From: CAKVON01 sp902475665
GTDB taxonomy: Bacteria; Actinomycetota; Coriobacteriia; Coriobacteriales; Atopobiaceae
Assembly (NCBI GenBank): GCA_036321795.1
Contig: JAWQCY010000006.1
Coordinates: 62,001 to 126,000, forward strand
Length of the DNA stretch: 64,000 nt
Reading direction: 5' to 3'
The notes under the pieces were generated by a model that worked only from the letters and a program-made list of their open reading frames with translations, did not search any database and had not been told where the DNA came from. The translations under genes and the position numbers were made by a program. This document shows, piece by piece, positions 25,409 through 35,095 of this stretch. Numbering within the stretch: position 1 is the first letter of the stretch; each line of letters opens with the position of its first letter.

Positions 25409-27532
25409 CTATCTGGTTATCAGGAGCTCGGTTACCTGGGTGCCGAGCCGTATTCCTGTTCGATCCTCGTTGCCGAGATCGTCTATTGCCTTGACATGCG
25501 CTATCAGCGGCTCACCCTTGACTTCTTCAACTCGAATATTCCTTCGGTCGCACGTGCGACCGATCGTCCTGGAAAGCATTACGCGCACGTCGCCACACTC
25601 GAAGACATACCTGACGCCCTCATCGAGAAGCCCAGCAAGGTCTCGCTTCAACTTGTAAGGTAGCCTCGTGCCATCAGCAAGAATAAGTAGTGTTGTATCG
25701 CCGGGGATCCGGGCGACTCTCGTGATGCAGCCGTCTGCAATGTCGTAGCCAAGGTATGCGAGCGCTTCGGCGACAACTGCGGAGCTGAGTACCCCTTGCT
25801 GCTCGTTGATCCTCCTTGCCAACCTGCGCTGTGTCGCGCTCAGGTCGAACAGGGAGCTAACAACGTCGCTTATCTTTCTGCTTGCGGGGCGAAGCTGCTG
25901 CTCGACGATCTTGTCCGCTACGATGCCGTTCAACTGCTTCCTCAGTTGCGAAATGCTCCTGTCTATTCCCGCGTACAGCTGCTTCTGCATGTCGAGCCTT
26001 GCCCTCTTCTTCCTTTCCTCGAAGTCATCGAAGAAGAGGCTGCCGACTGCTCCGATGACGCTGGCGATCACGCCGCCTGCGAAGAGTTGCGGCGCGTCGA
26101 AGAGGCTGGCTATCGTGAGGCCCCCTGATACGATTACGGCTGTCCAGTTCCAAACCTTCTTGGCATCGACGACGCCGCGCGCCTTTACTTTACCGAGGTT
26201 GAGCCTATAACGCGAGAAACGGATGTCGAACTCGATCTCGCGTCCGATGTCTCTGAGCTCGTCCTCGCATTCGTGCTCGAGCTCAATGAGCAAGTTGTTT
26301 GCACGGCCTTGGATGTTGCGCCTCTTAACGACCTTCGCCCATTCGCTCGACGCGTGCTTGTTGTCGTAGTTGTCCTCGGCAAAAGAGCTGGCTTCGCGCT
26401 TCAGGTCGCCCGCGATGCTGGCGAGGAGGGTTTCGATCTTGGTCGCCGCACGTTTTTCGAAGTCTCCGACCCAGTTGTCGTGCTTGCGCTTTTTCTGGAT
26501 GAGCAACCGCCCCTGGTCGCTGTTCTCAGCGCTCTGGGCAAACAGTTCTTCCAATGCCTCGACAAGGGGGACGGAAACGATATCCGTGTAGGTCTTGAAG
26601 CGGTAGAATCCACCCTTGTTCTGCACCTCGCGTTCGATTAGGGCAATGGTATCTCCGAAACGGGACAGCTCGTAGAGCCCGTCTGCCCAACGCGAGTATT
26701 CGGGTTGCTGCGCCATGTGCGCCGACTTGAGGTGCACGAAGGCGAATGGGATATGGCTCCAGTCCTGCCCGTATTCGGGCCCGTAGTCGACAAGGCTCCT
26801 TCGTATCGCTTGCAAGCCCTCGGCATCGTCGAACTTGTCCTGCACGTCGTCGCACAGGTCCATATAGTCGTCCTCGCTCAAGTTGCCTCTCGCATGGACG
26901 CCGACCTTTACGTTGACAAGGCAGATTATCGGCTTGCCGAGACTCTTGATTCGGCTGAGGAACTCGGCCTCGCTTCGCTGTGGTGCGTCGTCGGTTATGA
27001 GAAACAGGATAAGGTCACCCTGCTTTGCGGTCTCGAAAGCGAGCACCTCGTCCTCGACGCCTCCGAATGCTGCAATGCCGGGCACATCGGTAACCTCGAG
27101 GCCGTGATACTCGTAAGTACGTACGTCGCGAGTGGTCCTCTGCGACCCATTGCCGATCTGGCTGCCGTCGCCATGAGTCAGCACGGTCATGAGAGTCGAC
27201 TTGCCAGCAGTCGTCCTGCCGAATAGCGTTATCGCAAAGGTGCCTCCGGCCAGCGCGCTGACCTCGTTCTCCATGCTCTGGGGCAATAGTTCGTATCCGA
27301 TGCGTATCGAGTCAAGCTGCGTCGCCAGGGATTGCGTGACGTCCTTGTCGCGGTAGTCTCCATCTTGCAGCAGCTCGATGTTGCTCTGCAATTCTGTAAC
27401 GGCTTCACTAACAGTGTCTTCCAGGAGCTTGACGGAGTTGAGCGCGAGATCAAGCCCCGCTTCGGTGAACTCGTCGAGATCATTCAGAATGCCGGTGTCG
27501 CTTCGCGTGCGGACGCTAATCTCCGATGTCAT
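25409..27532 (-). CDS. Dynamin-like GTPase, first of a pair
   Basis: I start it at the ATG at 27532; the open frame upstream is antisense-like and overlaps the DUF262 gene. The 707-residue product has G1 GRTTAGKST (residues 105-113), a G2-type threonine in SQRTTRDVRTYEYHG, G3 DVPGIAAFGG and a G4-like NVKVG. A central hydrophobic hairpin (VIVSGGLTIASLFDAPQLFA, GGVIASVIGAVGSLFFDDF) would be the membrane paddle, flanked by helical stalk segments, and a C-terminal beta-rich domain follows. It starts 46 bases after the DUF262 gene and 12 bases before the second GTPase, forming a three-gene operon. Confidence 0.8.
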   Translation of the reverse strand: MTSEISVRTRSDTGILNDLDEFTEAGLDLALNSVKLLEDTVSEAVTELQSNIELLQDGDYRDKDVTQSLATQLDSIRIGYELLPQSMENEVSALAGGTFAITLFGRTTAGKSTLMTVLTHGDGSQIGNGSQRTTRDVRTYEYHGLEVTDVPGIAAFGGVEDEVLAFETAKQGDLILFLITDDAPQRSEAEFLSRIKSLGKPIICLVNVKVGVHARGNLSEDDYMDLCDDVQDKFDDAEGLQAIRRSLVDYGPEYGQDWSHIPFAFVHLKSAHMAQQPEYSRWADGLYELSRFGDTIALIEREVQNKGGFYRFKTYTDIVSVPLVEALEELFAQSAENSDQGRLLIQKKRKHDNWVGDFEKRAATKIETLLASIAGDLKREASSFAEDNYDNKHASSEWAKVVKRRNIQGRANNLLIELEHECEDELRDIGREIEFDIRFSRYRLNLGKVKARGVVDAKKVWNWTAVIVSGGLTIASLFDAPQLFAGGVIASVIGAVGSLFFDDFEERKKRARLDMQKQLYAGIDRSISQLRKQLNGIVADKIVEQQLRPASRKISDVVSSLFDLSATQRRLARRINEQQGVLSSAVVAEALAYLGYDIADGCITRVARIPGDTTLLILADGTRLPYKLKRDLAGLLDEGVRYVFECGDVRVMLSRTIGRTCDRRNIRVEEVKGEPLIAHVKAIDDLGNEDRTGIRLGTQVTELLITR

Positions 27533-27578
27533 GGCTGACTCACTTGCAGCCAGTAGCGTTGTAATCGATGCCCACCTT

Positions 27579-29414
27579 CTACACCAGCGCCTCTCCAAAT
27601 CGCTTGATTGTCTCCTCAGAGTCCCTGTCCGGCACAGCCTTGCCCATCGCCCGCTCGATTGCATCGAGCAGCTTTTTAGCGCGGTCGATGAAGTGTGTGT
27701 CGAAGTCATCGGCAGCCAGGGCGTCGTAATCGATGAGATGTGATTCGATCCGAGCCCTCAGCTCGGCGTCGTCGATCTGCCCCTCGCCCTTCACCTTCGG
27801 AAGGTACTTCGATGGGGCCACGCCGCCGATGATGCGGTTGGTTTTGGCGATGAGGGGCGTCTTGTTGACGATTGAGTTCCAGCGCTGACGCTCCAGCCCA
27901 ATCCTCTTGCAGTAGGCCTGGGGGAAGATATGGTGGATGTCGGGCGGGGTGCTGATGGCCTTTACGTTCGTCATCTGCTCGCCGTCGATGAAGTCGAGCG
28001 CGTTCTCGCGGAAGACGAGCGCCATGACACCCTTGTAGGCCGCGCTGTTGCGGGTCTGCAGGCCAAGCAAACGTGTGGCCTGGAAGTACGCCGCGTTCAC
28101 AGTGCGCTGCTGCGACGGTCTGCCCTCGATCTCGTCAACCAGGTCCTCGATGTCGTTCGCATAACGCGTCTCGTTGGCGCCGCCGTACATCTCACCGAAG
28201 ATACCGCACCAGAGCCAGCGTCGGAGTACGTTCTTGGTGCTCACGGACGAGAACGTCTTGCGGCCGATGTAGGCGCAGGTCGCAGCCAAGGGGATAATCT
28301 GCGTCGTATAAGGCAGGTCTCGCATACGGAAGATACGCTCGCCGATGAGGAACTCGCGTGCCATGCAGAAGCCCTCGACGAGCTCGTCGAGGTCGGCCTT
28401 GTAGTCGTCGAATCCGAGCGCGAGCACGTCCTTCTTCTTGCAGCGCGTGTATCCGTCGCCAGCTATCTTCTTCTTGAAGGTTGTGAAGAGCGTCATCGAC
28501 GTGAGGAACGCCGTGGCGTCCACACCCTCCATCAAGTCGGTGACGAAGGTCCCGTCTTCGCCGCCCAAGACCTTGGGCCGCACGTAGTTGTCCCAGCTGC
28601 CACGCAGATCGAAGTCGTAGGTCGCGAACGATGCGGTGACGAGCTCGAAGACAGTGAGCGAAACGCCGCCCGTGTTCACGTTCTCGAAGACCTTGCATAC
28701 GGCTTCACGTGGGGTCTCCTTGAGAAGCGTGATGACGGGAACCTTGTAGCCCTTGACGGTGTTTACGATATCCTCCTCGAAGCGCTCCCAAAGCGCATAC
28801 TCCTCGCTATCGAAGCCATAGGTCATCGCGAACTGCTTGAACCACTTGTTGCGCTCGTCGCTGTCGAAGAGTAGGTTTGCTGGGAATATGAGCTGCCCGA
28901 TCTCCTTCTCTCTCGTGGTCAGGTCGAGCACGACGGTGCGCCCGATATCCTCGGTGATCTGCTTGGGGCTATGCTCAGGGTCTCCGGGGACGGATATCAC
29001 GGCATCGACACGGTCGCAGTCCTCGTCGAGGCACTTCTTCATGTCGAGGTAGTAGTAACGTTGGATTGCCTGGCCGCGAATGTTCTTGGTGCTTACGGGG
29101 TCCTTGGCATAGAGGGAGCAGTACAGCGAAGTCAGGCGCTGCTGCCCGTCGAGCACGAGGTTACTCGGTTCTCTCCTGACGCCGTTGGTGCCCTCGAACG
29201 CGCGGTACTTCAGCTTGAAGTCCCCGCCGCATTCAAGCTGCATGAGAGCGCCCATAGGGTATCCCTGCGTGAGGCTTGCGATGATGTTCACGATGCGCTC
29301 GTCATCCCAGGTCCAGTTGCGCTGGAACTCGGGGAGCTGCAGCTCGCCCCTGTCAACCTCCCTCAAGAGGTCAGAAAGGAGCGTGTCGTATGATTTCGGT
29401 GCCGTGATAGCCAT
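27579..29414 (-). CDS. DUF262 / HNH (GmrSD-like) nuclease
   Basis: The ATG at 29414 has GAGG 7 bases upstream and is preferred over one at 29531. The 611-residue protein opens with the DUF262 (GmrS) fold: LQLPEFQRNWTWDDERIVNI, then LVLDGQQRLTSLYCSLYA, the DGQQR nucleotide-binding motif. The C-terminal third has a DUF1524-type HNH motif, PDIHHIFPQAYCKRIG and NSIVNKTPLIAKTNRIIGG. GmrSD proteins cut modified phage DNA using nucleotides. It heads an operon with two dynamin-like GTPases and follows an HsdS stump, consistent with a defence island. Confidence 0.82.
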   Translation of the reverse strand: MAITAPKSYDTLLSDLLREVDRGELQLPEFQRNWTWDDERIVNIIASLTQGYPMGALMQLECGGDFKLKYRAFEGTNGVRREPSNLVLDGQQRLTSLYCSLYAKDPVSTKNIRGQAIQRYYYLDMKKCLDEDCDRVDAVISVPGDPEHSPKQITEDIGRTVVLDLTTREKEIGQLIFPANLLFDSDERNKWFKQFAMTYGFDSEEYALWERFEEDIVNTVKGYKVPVITLLKETPREAVCKVFENVNTGGVSLTVFELVTASFATYDFDLRGSWDNYVRPKVLGGEDGTFVTDLMEGVDATAFLTSMTLFTTFKKKIAGDGYTRCKKKDVLALGFDDYKADLDELVEGFCMAREFLIGERIFRMRDLPYTTQIIPLAATCAYIGRKTFSSVSTKNVLRRWLWCGIFGEMYGGANETRYANDIEDLVDEIEGRPSQQRTVNAAYFQATRLLGLQTRNSAAYKGVMALVFRENALDFIDGEQMTNVKAISTPPDIHHIFPQAYCKRIGLERQRWNSIVNKTPLIAKTNRIIGGVAPSKYLPKVKGEGQIDDAELRARIESHLIDYDALAADDFDTHFIDRAKKLLDAIERAMGKAVPDRDSEETIKRFGEALV

Positions 29415-29457
29415 TGAACAACCTCGATGATTTGCGTCGGCGCAATAACTTTTATGC

Positions 29458-29949
29458 TTATTGCCTTGCGGTAACTGCGGCTTCGTACTGTTTGACTGTT
29501 TCGTAATATTGTGTGATGACCGAAACATCATCAGGTATGAGTATCTTGATCGAATTCATAAAGGGGCCAAGAAGCAGATTCTTAATACCTGTCGTATTGT
29601 TTTCAAGGTTAAAGTAATATCCTCGGTCATATAGAAGCTGTAGGTAGTCGTATACATACTTAGACAGCAAAGTATCATTAAGCCGAATCACTCTGCAAAA
29701 GTTCGTGCATAGAACCGGAATCCTCAAATCAGAGAGCATTTCATCGGATACATAGCAAACCCTTCCCGTAGACTGGGTTGGACTGCCTCCAGAAATCTCA
29801 ATGATAATGTCACCTGGCTTTAGCTGCTTTGTGCTGGCGTTACGCAGTAGCACATAACGGAAAGGTACTCCGGAATAGTCAGCTATTCCGACTTTTGGAA
29901 TATTTGCGCCTCGTATACATCTGATGAGCTCGGTATAATTACCGGTCAT
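29458..29949 (-). pseudogene. HsdS half-protein fragment
   Basis: The sequence DWGKDEMTGNYTELIRCIRG, then SGVPFRYVLLRNASTKQLKP, GDIIIEISGGSPTQSTGR and a C-terminal PDDVSVITQYYETVKQYEAA belongs to one target-recognition domain of a type I restriction specificity subunit. Homologous sequence continues upstream of the ATG (TNVSEDWGKDEM) to about 30000 without another start, so the N-terminal domain is lost. DNA here is AT-richer than around it. A half-size HsdS that dimerises is possible, but the missing start argues for a remnant. No hsdM or hsdR is present. Confidence 0.65.
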
Positions 29950-29972
29950 CTCATCCTTGCCCCAGTCTTCGC

Positions 29973-30350
29973 TTACGTTTGTCGCAATTTCAGATAAAGC
30001 GGTAAGGCGCGAATTCGTAGGTATTTCAGCAGTTTCTCGAAGCCTTTGGGATATGCGTTAGACCCCTCGTAAGAGTGGCGTCCATCGAAGAGCCGCCATT
30101 GTTCGCCGTCGAGCACTGGCGAATAGTAGGAGCTAAACCAATCGTGGGCGCCAAGGTCGCGAAGGAATGCCATGAGCTTGTCTACCTGCGCCTTGTCTAG
30201 TGTTCCCTGGCACTCTTCCGAATTCGCGTGAAGTGACTTGTCGTGATGGTAGGAGTAGGTGTCTCCGTCCCTGTGGATCTCAAAGGAGGAGTAACCCCGA
30301 AATAGCCCGCCAATGCTAAAGCTGAATACGATGTTGCCCAATTCGCGCAT
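29973..30350 (-). CDS. Hypothetical 125-residue protein
   Basis: GAGAGGCGG precedes the ATG. The protein reads FSFSIGGLFRGYSSFEIHRD, SYHHDKSLHANSEECQGTLD, then FLRDLGAHDWFSSYYSPVLD and GEQWRLFDGRHSYEGSNAYP. It is soluble, Tyr/Trp-rich and has the strand pattern of a small beta domain. I do not recognise a family with confidence. The last few codons run into the HsdS-derived segment, so the C-terminus may have been altered by that junction. Confidence 0.5.
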   Translation of the reverse strand: MRELGNIVFSFSIGGLFRGYSSFEIHRDGDTYSYHHDKSLHANSEECQGTLDKAQVDKLMAFLRDLGAHDWFSSYYSPVLDGEQWRLFDGRHSYEGSNAYPKGFEKLLKYLRIRALPLYLKLRQT

Positions 30351-30668
30351 CGCGATTCCGCCTCTCGAGCTCTTTCCGCGCGCATGGTCCTACGCGGGCT
30401 TTGTCGTGGCCCATTCTATCAACGGTGCGAGTTCGCTGAAGCTGCCTCTGGGTGGGGAGCGGGGTCGCCCACCTTGTTCAGCGTCGCCCGTGGTGGCGTA
30501 CCCGTATGAAGTCCGCCGGCTACAGCGCCTCGACGCGAGGCGTTTCCTGGTCGTCCACGACGAAGGAGCCGTCGTGCACCATTTTTCGTGCCGCGACTAA
30601 CGCGCGCAGAACATGGACGGAACGAAACGCGCCCGCGGCCACGTGGCTGCGGGCGCATGGCGCCGGCC
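30351..30668. other. Intergenic region with a GC-rich terminator
   Basis: No supported gene. A hairpin GCGCCCGC-G-GCC / GGC-T-GCGGGCGC at 30628-30655 lies just beyond the parC stop and could end leftward transcription, though no T run follows. Confidence 0.45.
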
Positions 30669-32903
30669 CTAGTCGAACAGGCTGGGCATATCGTCTTCCT
30701 TCATGAGGGCGCCGGCGCAGGGTAGGGCCTGGGCAGTGAACTTCTTTGTCCAGGCTTCGCTTCCCAGGAAGTCCTCGATCGCACCCACGGAAGTAACGAT
30801 GCGGTTCTTCTTGGCGGTGAAGGCTCGGACGCCTTGGGTGTTGGTGGTCGTCTTGGTCTTGAGAAGAGACGTGTTGAAGTTCATCAGGCGACCGTCATTC
30901 GAGACGAGCGCGAGGTCGCGGTCCTCCTTGAGCACTTGGGCATAGAGTAGCTTGCTGCCACCATAGATGGCGTTCTTAAGGCGTTTGCGGTTGGTCTTGG
31001 TGACATAGCCTGCGAGCGCGACGCGAGCGACGCGACCGTCCTCAAAGGCGAACAGCATGTCGGCCTTGTAATCCTCGGGGTCGACAGCCCAGATTACAGA
31101 CTCGTCAGGGTCCATCCCGAGGTCGGTCGGCAGATACGAACCGAGCTGCGCCGACTTGGTGTCGTCGAACGAGGCGACCTTGCATTTGTACACCTGACTC
31201 TTGTTGGTGAACACAAGAAGTTCGTGGGTGTTGGAGGACGGGAACTCGATGAAGGGCTCGTCACCGTCCTTGTACTTGAGCGCAGCACCCGTCTTGAGTA
31301 CGCGATCCGTCATCTTCTTGAGGTAGCCGTCGCGCGAGAGCATCATCGTGACGGGGTACTCCTCGACCTCGGGCTCCAGGCTCACCTCGATGATGTCAGA
31401 CGGGTCGACCCTGCCCGTGCGGCGCGGCGTCACATACTTCTTGTTGACCGCGGCAAGCTCGTCGCCGATGGCCCCCTTGATCTTCTCCTCGCTGGAGAGA
31501 ATGTCCTTAAGCTCGGCAATGTCGTCCTCGAGCTTGGCGATGTCCTTGGTGCGGTTGAGGATGTACTCCTCGTTGATGTTGCGGAGCTTGAGCTCGGCGA
31601 CGAATTCCGCCTGGGTCTCGTCGATGCCAAAGCCCTTCATGAGGTTGGGCACGACCTCGGCCTCGAGCTTGGTTCCGCGGATGATGGCGATGGCCTTGTC
31701 GATGTCGAGCAGAATCGCCTCGAGGCCGTGCAAAAGGTGCAGGCGCTCGGACTTCTTGCCCAAATCGAAGCTTATGCGACGGCGCGTGGACTGGATTCGC
31801 CATTCGACCCACTCGTGCAGAATCTGGCGCACGCCCATGACACGGGGATAGCCGTCGACCAACACGTTGAAGTTACAGGAGAACGAGTCCTGCAGCGTGG
31901 TCAGCCGGAATAGCTTCGCCATGAGGTCGTCGGGGTTGACGCCACGCTTGAGGTCGATGGCGATGCGCAGGCCCGAGAGGTCGGTCTCGTCGCGGATGTC
32001 AGAAATCTCGCGTACCTTGCCCTCCTTGGAGAGCTTGACGATGCGCTCGATGATGACGTCGGTCTTGGTGGTGTACGGGATTTCGTAGACCTCGATGATG
32101 CGCTCTTCGGGGATCCAGCGCCAGCGGGAGCGAATCTGGAAGCTGCCCAGGCCCGTCTCGACAATGCGCTCCATCTCCTCACGGCGGTAGATGATCTCGC
32201 CGCCCGTTGAGAAATCGGGCATGGGCATGTACTCGAGCAGGTCGCACTCGGGATTCTCGAGGTAGTGCATCGTGGCGGTGCAGACCTCGTTGAGGTTGAA
32301 GCCGCAGATGTCGGATGCCATGGCAACGCCGATGCCCTTGTTCGCGGACACCAGGATGTTGGGGAACGTGGTGGGCAGCAGGCGCGGCTCCTTCATGGCA
32401 CCGTCGTAGCTGTCGACGAAATCAACCGGGTCCTTGTCGATGTCCTTGAAGATCTCGGCACAGATGGGGGAGAGCTTTGCCTCGGTGTAACGCGAAGCGG
32501 CGTAGCTCAGGTCGCCCGAGTAATACTTGCCGAAGTTGCCCTTGGACTCTACGAAGGGTGTCAGCAGCGCCTCGTTGCCGGTGGCCAGACGAACCATCGT
32601 TTCGTAGATGGCGGCGTCGCCGTGTGGGTTGAGCTTCATGGTCTGGCCCACGATGTTTGCGCTCTTCTGGCGCTCGCCCTTGAGAAGACCCATCTTGTAC
32701 ATGGTGTAGAGCAGCTTGCGGTGCGACGGCTTGAAGCCGTCGATTTCGGGGAACGCACGCGAGACGTTGGTGCTCATGGCGTAGGGCATGTAGTTGGTCT
32801 CGAGCGTCTCGGTGATTGCCTGCTCTGTGACCTCGGAGTGCAAGCCGATGACGTTTTCGGCATTGACCTGCTTCTTTTTGTGCTGCGTCTTCTTCTTTGC
32901 CAC
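30669..32903 (-). CDS. parC: DNA topoisomerase IV subunit A (ParC)
   Basis: This 744-residue type IIA topoisomerase subunit cleaves and rejoins DNA during decatenation. The active-site Tyr lies in YAASRYTEAKLSPI (about residue 135). The breakage-reunion domain is followed by a C-terminal beta-pinwheel. No GyrA-box (QRRGGKG) is visible, favouring ParC over GyrA. The quinolone region reads NPHGDAAIYETMVRLA, so the usual Ser of GDS is Ala. It lies 81 bases downstream of the ATPase subunit gene, with which it forms an operon. Confidence 0.88.
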   Translation of the reverse strand: MAKKKTQHKKKQVNAENVIGLHSEVTEQAITETLETNYMPYAMSTNVSRAFPEIDGFKPSHRKLLYTMYKMGLLKGERQKSANIVGQTMKLNPHGDAAIYETMVRLATGNEALLTPFVESKGNFGKYYSGDLSYAASRYTEAKLSPICAEIFKDIDKDPVDFVDSYDGAMKEPRLLPTTFPNILVSANKGIGVAMASDICGFNLNEVCTATMHYLENPECDLLEYMPMPDFSTGGEIIYRREEMERIVETGLGSFQIRSRWRWIPEERIIEVYEIPYTTKTDVIIERIVKLSKEGKVREISDIRDETDLSGLRIAIDLKRGVNPDDLMAKLFRLTTLQDSFSCNFNVLVDGYPRVMGVRQILHEWVEWRIQSTRRRISFDLGKKSERLHLLHGLEAILLDIDKAIAIIRGTKLEAEVVPNLMKGFGIDETQAEFVAELKLRNINEEYILNRTKDIAKLEDDIAELKDILSSEEKIKGAIGDELAAVNKKYVTPRRTGRVDPSDIIEVSLEPEVEEYPVTMMLSRDGYLKKMTDRVLKTGAALKYKDGDEPFIEFPSSNTHELLVFTNKSQVYKCKVASFDDTKSAQLGSYLPTDLGMDPDESVIWAVDPEDYKADMLFAFEDGRVARVALAGYVTKTNRKRLKNAIYGGSKLLYAQVLKEDRDLALVSNDGRLMNFNTSLLKTKTTTNTQGVRAFTAKKNRIVTSVGAIEDFLGSEAWTKKFTAQALPCAGALMKEDDMPSLFD

Positions 32904-32984
32904 GATTCCCTCTTGAAACGTCTCTTGGGCTGGTCTGTTGTGTCGTTGCGGCCAAGGGTGCGTCGCTCTGGCCGTGCTCTTGCG

Positions 32985-34982
32985 TTACTGCAGGTCCAGC
33001 TGGTCTAGATACTCTTTGCCGTGCTCGGCGATGTGGCGCTTTCGTCCCTCGTCGTCGTTGCCCAGCAGCAGGTTGAACATGGTCTCCATCCTGGCGACGT
33101 CCTCGGGCTCCACCTTGATCAGGCGGCGCGTCTCGGGGTTCATGGTGGTGAGCCACATCATGTCGGGATCGTTCTCACCGAGACCCTTCGAGCGGTTGAT
33201 GGAGCACTTCTGGTCGCCGATTTCCTTCAGGACGTCGTTCTTCTCGAGCTCGGTGTAGGCGAAGTAGGTCTTCTCCTTGCAGTTGATCTCGTAGAGCGGA
33301 GACTCCGCGATGTAGACATAACCCTCGTCGATGAGCGTAGGCACCAGGCGATAGAGCATCGTGAGGATGAGCGTGCGGATGTGGTAGCCGTCGACGTCGG
33401 CATCCGTGCAGATGATGACCTTGCTCCAGTTGAGGTTGTCCAGGTCGAAGGTGGCGAGGTTCTTGATGCGCCTGTCCTTGATCTCGACGCCACAACCCAG
33501 CACGCGCATGAGGTCCATGATGATGTCGGACTTGAAGATGCGCGGGTAGTCCTCCTTGAGGCAGTTGAGGATCTTGCCTCGGACTGGCATGACGCCCTGG
33601 AACTCCGCGTCGCGTGACGTGCGGATGGCGCCTGCTGCCGAGTCGCCCTCTACGATGTAGATCTCTCGGCGGGTCTTGTCCTTTGATCGGCAGTCGATGA
33701 ACTTCTGCACGCGGTTGGCCATGTCGGTCTTCTGCTGCAGGTTGGTCTTGATGCTCTGACGGGTCTTCTCGGCATTCTCGCGGGAGCGCTTGTTGATGAG
33801 CACCTGGTCCACGATCTTGCCCGCGGCATCCTTGTTCTCGATCAGGTAGGTCGAGAGGCGCTCCTTGAAGAAGGCGGTCATGGCCTGCTGGATGAAGCGG
33901 TTGTTGATGGCCTTCTTGGTCTGGTTCTCGTAGGAGGTCTGGGTGGAGAAGCAGTTGGTCACAAGCACCAGGCAGTCCTGGACGTCCTGCCACTTGATGG
34001 AGCTCTCGTTCTTGTTGTACTTGCCCTGGCTCTTGATGTAGGCGTCGAGCGCGCTGGTCAGGGCGCTGCGGGCGGCCTTCTCGGGCGAGCCGCCGTTCTC
34101 GAGCCACGACGAGTTGTGGTAGTACTCCTGCATCTGGAAGGTGCGCGAGAAGCACATGCAGGCCGTGATCTTGACGTTGTAGTCAGGCAGGTCCTCGCGG
34201 TCGCGGCCGCGACGGTCCGCCTCGACGAAGAAGGGCTCGGTCAGGTAGTTGGCGCCGACCTTCTCGAGCACGTAGTCCTCGATGCCCTTGGGGTAGCAGA
34301 AGTCTTCTTCGGTGAACTCGCCGTCCCTACCCTCGAGGCGAAGTCGGAAGGTGACGTTGGCGTTGACCACGGCCTGGCGGCGCATGGTCTCGCGATACCA
34401 CTCGTCGGGGATGTCAATCGATGTAAAGACCTCGAGGTCGGGGCGCCACCTGATGGTGGTGCCGGTACGCGCCTCGTCGGCGGGCTCGACCAGCAGAGCC
34501 TTCTTCTTGGCGCCCACGACCTTGCCCTTCTTGAAGTGCAGGGAGTACTTGTTGCCGTCGCGCCAGACCGTGACGTCCATGTACTCGGAGGCGTACTGGG
34601 TCGCGCATGAGCCCAGGCCGTTGGTGCCGAGCGAGAAGTCGTAGTCGCCGCCGCCGTTGTTGTCGTACTTGCCTCCGGCGTAGAGCTCGCAGAAGACGAG
34701 CTCCCAGTTAAAGCGCTTCTCGGTGGGGTTCCAGTCGAGCGGGCAGCCGCGGCCGTTGTCCTCCACCTGGATGGAGCCGTCGGCGAAGGCGGTGAGGGTG
34801 ATCAGCTTGCCGTAGCCCTGGCGAGCCTCGTCGACCGCGTTGGACAGGATCTCGAAGGCGGCGTGGGCGCAGCCGTCGAGACCGTCCGAGCCGAAGATGA
34901 CGGCGGGACGAAGGCGGACGCGTTCCTCGTCCTTGAGCTGGCGAATGCTGTCGTTGCCATAGTTTGCGGTGTTCTTTGCCAT
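32985..34982 (-). CDS. parE: DNA topoisomerase IV subunit B (ParE)
   Basis: This 665-residue ATPase subunit starts at the ATG at 34982 (MAKNTANYGNDSIRQLKDEE) behind GGAAGAG; an upstream ATG at 35081 is not needed. Motifs are EILSNAVDEARQGYG (ATP-binding Asn), VEDNGRGCPLDW, LGTNGLGSCATQ, and the TOPRIM signature EGDSAAGA with CTDADVDGYHIRTL. It powers strand passage with the parC product. A candidate SOS box lies about 100 bases upstream. Confidence 0.9.
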   Translation of the reverse strand: MAKNTANYGNDSIRQLKDEERVRLRPAVIFGSDGLDGCAHAAFEILSNAVDEARQGYGKLITLTAFADGSIQVEDNGRGCPLDWNPTEKRFNWELVFCELYAGGKYDNNGGGDYDFSLGTNGLGSCATQYASEYMDVTVWRDGNKYSLHFKKGKVVGAKKKALLVEPADEARTGTTIRWRPDLEVFTSIDIPDEWYRETMRRQAVVNANVTFRLRLEGRDGEFTEEDFCYPKGIEDYVLEKVGANYLTEPFFVEADRRGRDREDLPDYNVKITACMCFSRTFQMQEYYHNSSWLENGGSPEKAARSALTSALDAYIKSQGKYNKNESSIKWQDVQDCLVLVTNCFSTQTSYENQTKKAINNRFIQQAMTAFFKERLSTYLIENKDAAGKIVDQVLINKRSRENAEKTRQSIKTNLQQKTDMANRVQKFIDCRSKDKTRREIYIVEGDSAAGAIRTSRDAEFQGVMPVRGKILNCLKEDYPRIFKSDIIMDLMRVLGCGVEIKDRRIKNLATFDLDNLNWSKVIICTDADVDGYHIRTLILTMLYRLVPTLIDEGYVYIAESPLYEINCKEKTYFAYTELEKNDVLKEIGDQKCSINRSKGLGENDPDMMWLTTMNPETRRLIKVEPEDVARMETMFNLLLGNDDEGRKRHIAEHGKEYLDQLDLQ

Positions 34983-35081
34983 ACGCGCTCTTCCGGTGCT
35001 CCCTCTCTGCGCCTCGGTTGTGTAAGTAATCAAGCTAGCATAGCCTGGGCTGTGGACGGTTTCACCCAACATGAAATCCAT

Positions 35082-35095
35082 CGAACAATCGTTCT
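35082..35095. promoter_or_regulatory. Candidate LexA box between parE and guaA
   Basis: CGAACAATCGTTCT has both CGAAC and GTTC half-sites with 4-base spacing, but one inner position departs from the consensus. It is 100 bases before parE and 330 before guaA, so its target is unclear. Confidence 0.35.

Noticed and set aside
30452..30660. Small frames on both strands between the 125-residue ORF and parC
   Set aside because: No start with a ribosome site and no recognisable protein sequence.
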